Assembly (NCBI GenBank): GCA_002358575.1
Contig: DEPD01000093.1
Location: forward strand, 1-64,000
DNA from: Lachnospiraceae bacterium UBA3401
GTDB lineage: Bacteria > Bacillota > Clostridia > Lachnospirales > Lachnospiraceae
Direction: 5' to 3'
Length of the DNA: 64,000 bases
In this document: one piece after another, positions 62,073-64,000 of the stretch
How positions within the stretch are numbered: position 1 is the stretch's first letter
Layout: every line of letters starts with the position of its first letter
Position numbers and translations under genes: made by a program
Notes under the pieces: generated by a model
Databases searched by the model: none
What the model was told of the DNA's origin: nothing
The model's input: only the letters and a program-made list of their open reading frames with translations

Positions 62073-63143
62073 ATGGACCAGGGACAAAAAGATGCTAAAA
62101 AATGGTTTATACGATGTTTTGCATCGCTATTATTGTCAATTTTTCTTGTCTTTTTGATTGTTTGGATATTTGATCCGTATTTTCATTTTCACAAGCCGTT
62201 TTCATTTGTCTCTTATCGGTTGTATGACGAGCGATATACAAATGATGGCATTTCAAGGCACTTTGATTACAATGCTATTATTACAGGGACATCAATGGCG
62301 CAGAATTTTAAACCGAGCGAGATGGATGCTTTGTTTGGGACCCAGTCTGTGAAAGAAACCTTCTCAGGAGCAGGATTTCAGGAGCTTTCACAGAATCTAG
62401 AGCGGGCATTACAGCGCAATAAAAATTTGAAAACGGTTCTATGGACGCTGGATTATAGCGGACTCATTCGGGAGAAAGACTGGACGCAGTATGAAGGATA
62501 TCCAGAATACCTTTATGATGATAATCCATGGAATGATATGCAGTATGTATTTAATAAGTCTATTTTTTACCATGGTGTTCTACCCAATATTTTAAAGACA
62601 GTGACAGGACAGCCTAGAACGACAATGGATGCGTATTCTTCTTGGGACAAGGAAACAGGGTTGCGCTTTATTCTGCAGACATATGACAGGAACCATGTGG
62701 AGGAGGATATGCCAACAGTCTTGGGTCCAGAGGAACGAAAGATGACGTTGGAAAATATTACAGAGAATGTTACCTCGTTGATAAACCAATATCCAGAGAC
62801 AACATTTTATGTTTTCTATACGCCGTATAGTATTTGCTACTGGGATTCTTTGATACAGGAAGGTTCTATTATAAGACAGTTTGAGGCGGAACAATTGGTT
62901 ACAGAACTGCTGCTTCAGTGTCCAAATGTAAAGTTGTATAACTTTTTTGATCAGTATGAAGTGATTACAAATCTTGATAATTACAGGGATAAGGAACATT
63001 ATTCTGCCAAGATAAACAGTCAGATTTTGCAGTGGATTGCTTCTGATGTGGGGCTTGTCACAGAAGAAAATTATCTGGAGCGTTTGACGGCAGAGAAACA
63101 GTTTTATTTAAATTATGATTACGAAGGAATTTATCACGAATGA
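62073..63143 (+). CDS. SGNH/DHHW-like membrane-anchored O-acetylation partner
   Basis: This 356-residue protein has one N-terminal helix (about 16-36) and an outside domain. AIITGTSMAQNFKPSEM (about 69-85) resembles the nucleophile block of SGNH hydrolases. NLDNYRDKEHYSAKIN near 305-320 gives the Asp-x2-x-His block found in AlgX/AlgJ and DltD-like proteins. It lies 36 nt after the MBOAT gene. In the AlgI/AlgJ/AlgX and DltB/DltD systems such a partner receives the acyl group from the MBOAT protein and passes it to the glycan. The pairing makes polysaccharide O-acetylation likely. Confidence 0.75.
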   Translation: MDQGQKDAKKWFIRCFASLLLSIFLVFLIVWIFDPYFHFHKPFSFVSYRLYDERYTNDGISRHFDYNAIITGTSMAQNFKPSEMDALFGTQSVKETFSGAGFQELSQNLERALQRNKNLKTVLWTLDYSGLIREKDWTQYEGYPEYLYDDNPWNDMQYVFNKSIFYHGVLPNILKTVTGQPRTTMDAYSSWDKETGLRFILQTYDRNHVEEDMPTVLGPEERKMTLENITENVTSLINQYPETTFYVFYTPYSICYWDSLIQEGSIIRQFEAEQLVTELLLQCPNVKLYNFFDQYEVITNLDNYRDKEHYSAKINSQILQWIASDVGLVTEENYLERLTAEKQFYLNYDYEGIYHE

Positions 63144-63159
63144 AAGGCATGGGTAAAAG

Positions 63160-64000
63160 ATGGATATAATTAAGAAAATGCGCTACATTCTGGACAGGAG
63201 GCAGAAAATCCAAATCTGTTTTTTGGGTGTTCTAATCTTTATAGGCGGTCTGCTTGAGACAGTCAGTGTATCGGGAGTGCTGCCGATTGCATGGGCGATT
63301 ATAGATCCTGCTGAGATGCAGGAAAACAAGTATATGCAGTGGGCAATGCAGGCGCTTGGCATTCAGGATATTCAGGGATTTATTATTCCACTTTTGCTTG
63401 CGCTGATTTTTTTATATGCACTAAAAAATGCTTTTTTGCTTTTGCTTGTATATGTGCAGAATCGTTTTATTGCACTAAATCGCAACAAATTAATTAGTCA
63501 AGTGCTGCGGGAATTTTTAAATAGACCATATGAGTTTTATCTGGATGCGGATATTCCCACTGTGTTTCGACTGACAGACAGCGATATTCCAAATGTATTT
63601 AATATTCTGATGGCAATGATTTCTCTGGTGTCCGAGTCCGTGGTGTTTGTTCTGCTCTGCATTGTAATGATTGTTACAGATTGGAAATTGTTATTGTTTT
63701 TGCTTGTAGTGTTTGGGATTCTTTCTTTTTTAATTATTAAGGTATTGAAGCCGCGTCTTGCAAAATTGGGGGAAAAAAATCAATCTATTCAGTCAAAAAT
63801 TGCAAAGTGGAGGATTCAGGCAATTTATGGCATTAAAGATGTCAAGGTCCTGCACAGGGAAGCATTTTTTGCAGACAATTATGAGCAGAGCGGCAAAGTT
63901 GGCGCTGGATATGCAGAGCGGCACGCTGTTTTAAATAATCTACCTAGACTGTTAATTGAGACTGTTTTTATGGCAAGTGTGCTTGGGTATATTGTTCTGT
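63160..64000 (+). CDS. ABC transporter permease part, PglK-like lipid-linked oligosaccharide flippase (partial)
   Basis: The gene starts at ATG 63160 and stays open to the window edge (280 codons). It shows the transmembrane domain of an ABC exporter: MDIIKKMRYILDRRQK, then FIGGLLETVSVSGVLPIA, LIFLYALKNAFLLLLVY, LREFLNRPYEFYLD and AIYGIKDVKVLHRE. The N-terminal basic helix and GLLETVSVSGVLP segment resemble PglK, which flips undecaprenyl-PP-oligosaccharides. The ATPase domain must lie beyond the window. It fits the PglF/PglE/PglC/PglA-like genes at 10-16 kb as the export step. Confidence 0.78.
   Translation, partial: MDIIKKMRYILDRRQKIQICFLGVLIFIGGLLETVSVSGVLPIAWAIIDPAEMQENKYMQWAMQALGIQDIQGFIIPLLLALIFLYALKNAFLLLLVYVQNRFIALNRNKLISQVLREFLNRPYEFYLDADIPTVFRLTDSDIPNVFNILMAMISLVSESVVFVLLCIVMIVTDWKLLLFLLVVFGILSFLIIKVLKPRLAKLGEKNQSIQSKIAKWRIQAIYGIKDVKVLHREAFFADNYEQSGKVGAGYAERHAVLNNLPRLLIETVFMASVLGYIVL

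Overview
The window reads as one contiguous stretch of a low-GC, Gram-positive Clostridia chromosome, most likely Lachnospiraceae. The basis is AGGAGG-type ribosome sites, a lipobox solute-binding protein, giant secreted GLUG/Big_2 proteins and Firmicutes-style sugar loci. The exact taxon is inferred, not shown. Almost everything is on the + strand and concerns building, modifying and exporting a cell-surface glycan. I see no rRNA, tRNA, CRISPR array, phage gene or transposase.

Layout. (1) 0-7.7 kb: an acyltransferase-3/polytopic-membrane fusion protein; then an operon of a WecE-like aminotransferase, a polytopic membrane protein, a GNAT acetyltransferase and a GtrB/ArnC-like glycosyltransferase. 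Unusual palindromic repeats separate these units, and two sigma-A-like promoters with ideal 17-bp spacers follow them. (2) 7.9-25.6 kb: the core operon. It holds an O-antigen ligase/polymerase-like protein and a set resembling the Campylobacter Pgl pathway: PglF-type dehydratase, PglE-type aminotransferase, ATP-grasp ligase, PglC-type phosphoglycosyl transferase and PglA-type GT4. It continues with a UDP-HexNAc dehydrogenase plus 4-epimerase (TviB/TviC-like), a DUF2334 deacetylase-like protein, further GT4 enzymes, a FemAB/GNAT-fold protein and two related polytopic membrane proteins. (3) 25.8-29.95 kb: GT4, AsnB-type amidotransferase and GT4, closed by a rho-independent terminator.

(4) 30.0-39.7 kb: a strong promoter drives an MMPL transporter that overlaps the gene of a 1774-residue membrane-anchored GLUG/InlB-repeat surface protein, followed by decayed ABC-exporter genes. 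(5) 39.8-46.1 kb, minus strand: a sensory operon of solute-binding lipoprotein, methyl-accepting chemotaxis protein and soluble hybrid histidine kinase, with its own promoter and a terminator shared with the pseudogenes. (6) 46.3-52.9 kb: a 2182-residue secreted protein with a Thr/Glu/Ser stalk, GLUG repeats and about 14 Big_2-like Ig domains that alternate between a long and a short type, closed by a perfect terminator.

(7) 53.0-64.0 kb: the glycan locus resumes with a second AsnB-type enzyme, a polytopic membrane protein, a GT11 (alpha-1,2-fucosyltransferase-like) enzyme, an unrecognised 186-residue protein, a GT2, a DUF6056-like membrane protein, an MBOAT O-acyltransferase with an SGNH/DHHW-like partner, and the start of a PglK-like ABC flippase cut by the window edge.

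Working together (inference): PglF/PglE-type enzymes make a UDP-4-amino sugar. The PglC-type enzyme loads a sugar phosphate on undecaprenyl phosphate, and the GT4/GT2/GT11 enzymes extend it in the cytoplasm. Uronic-acid residues may be converted to uronamides by the AsnB-like enzymes, and the PglK-like ABC protein flips the product. Polytopic GT-C-like, AT3 and MBOAT proteins may decorate it outside, and the WaaL/Wzy-like protein may polymerise or ligate it. Blocks 4-6 look like a separate adhesion/sensing island between two glycan sub-clusters.
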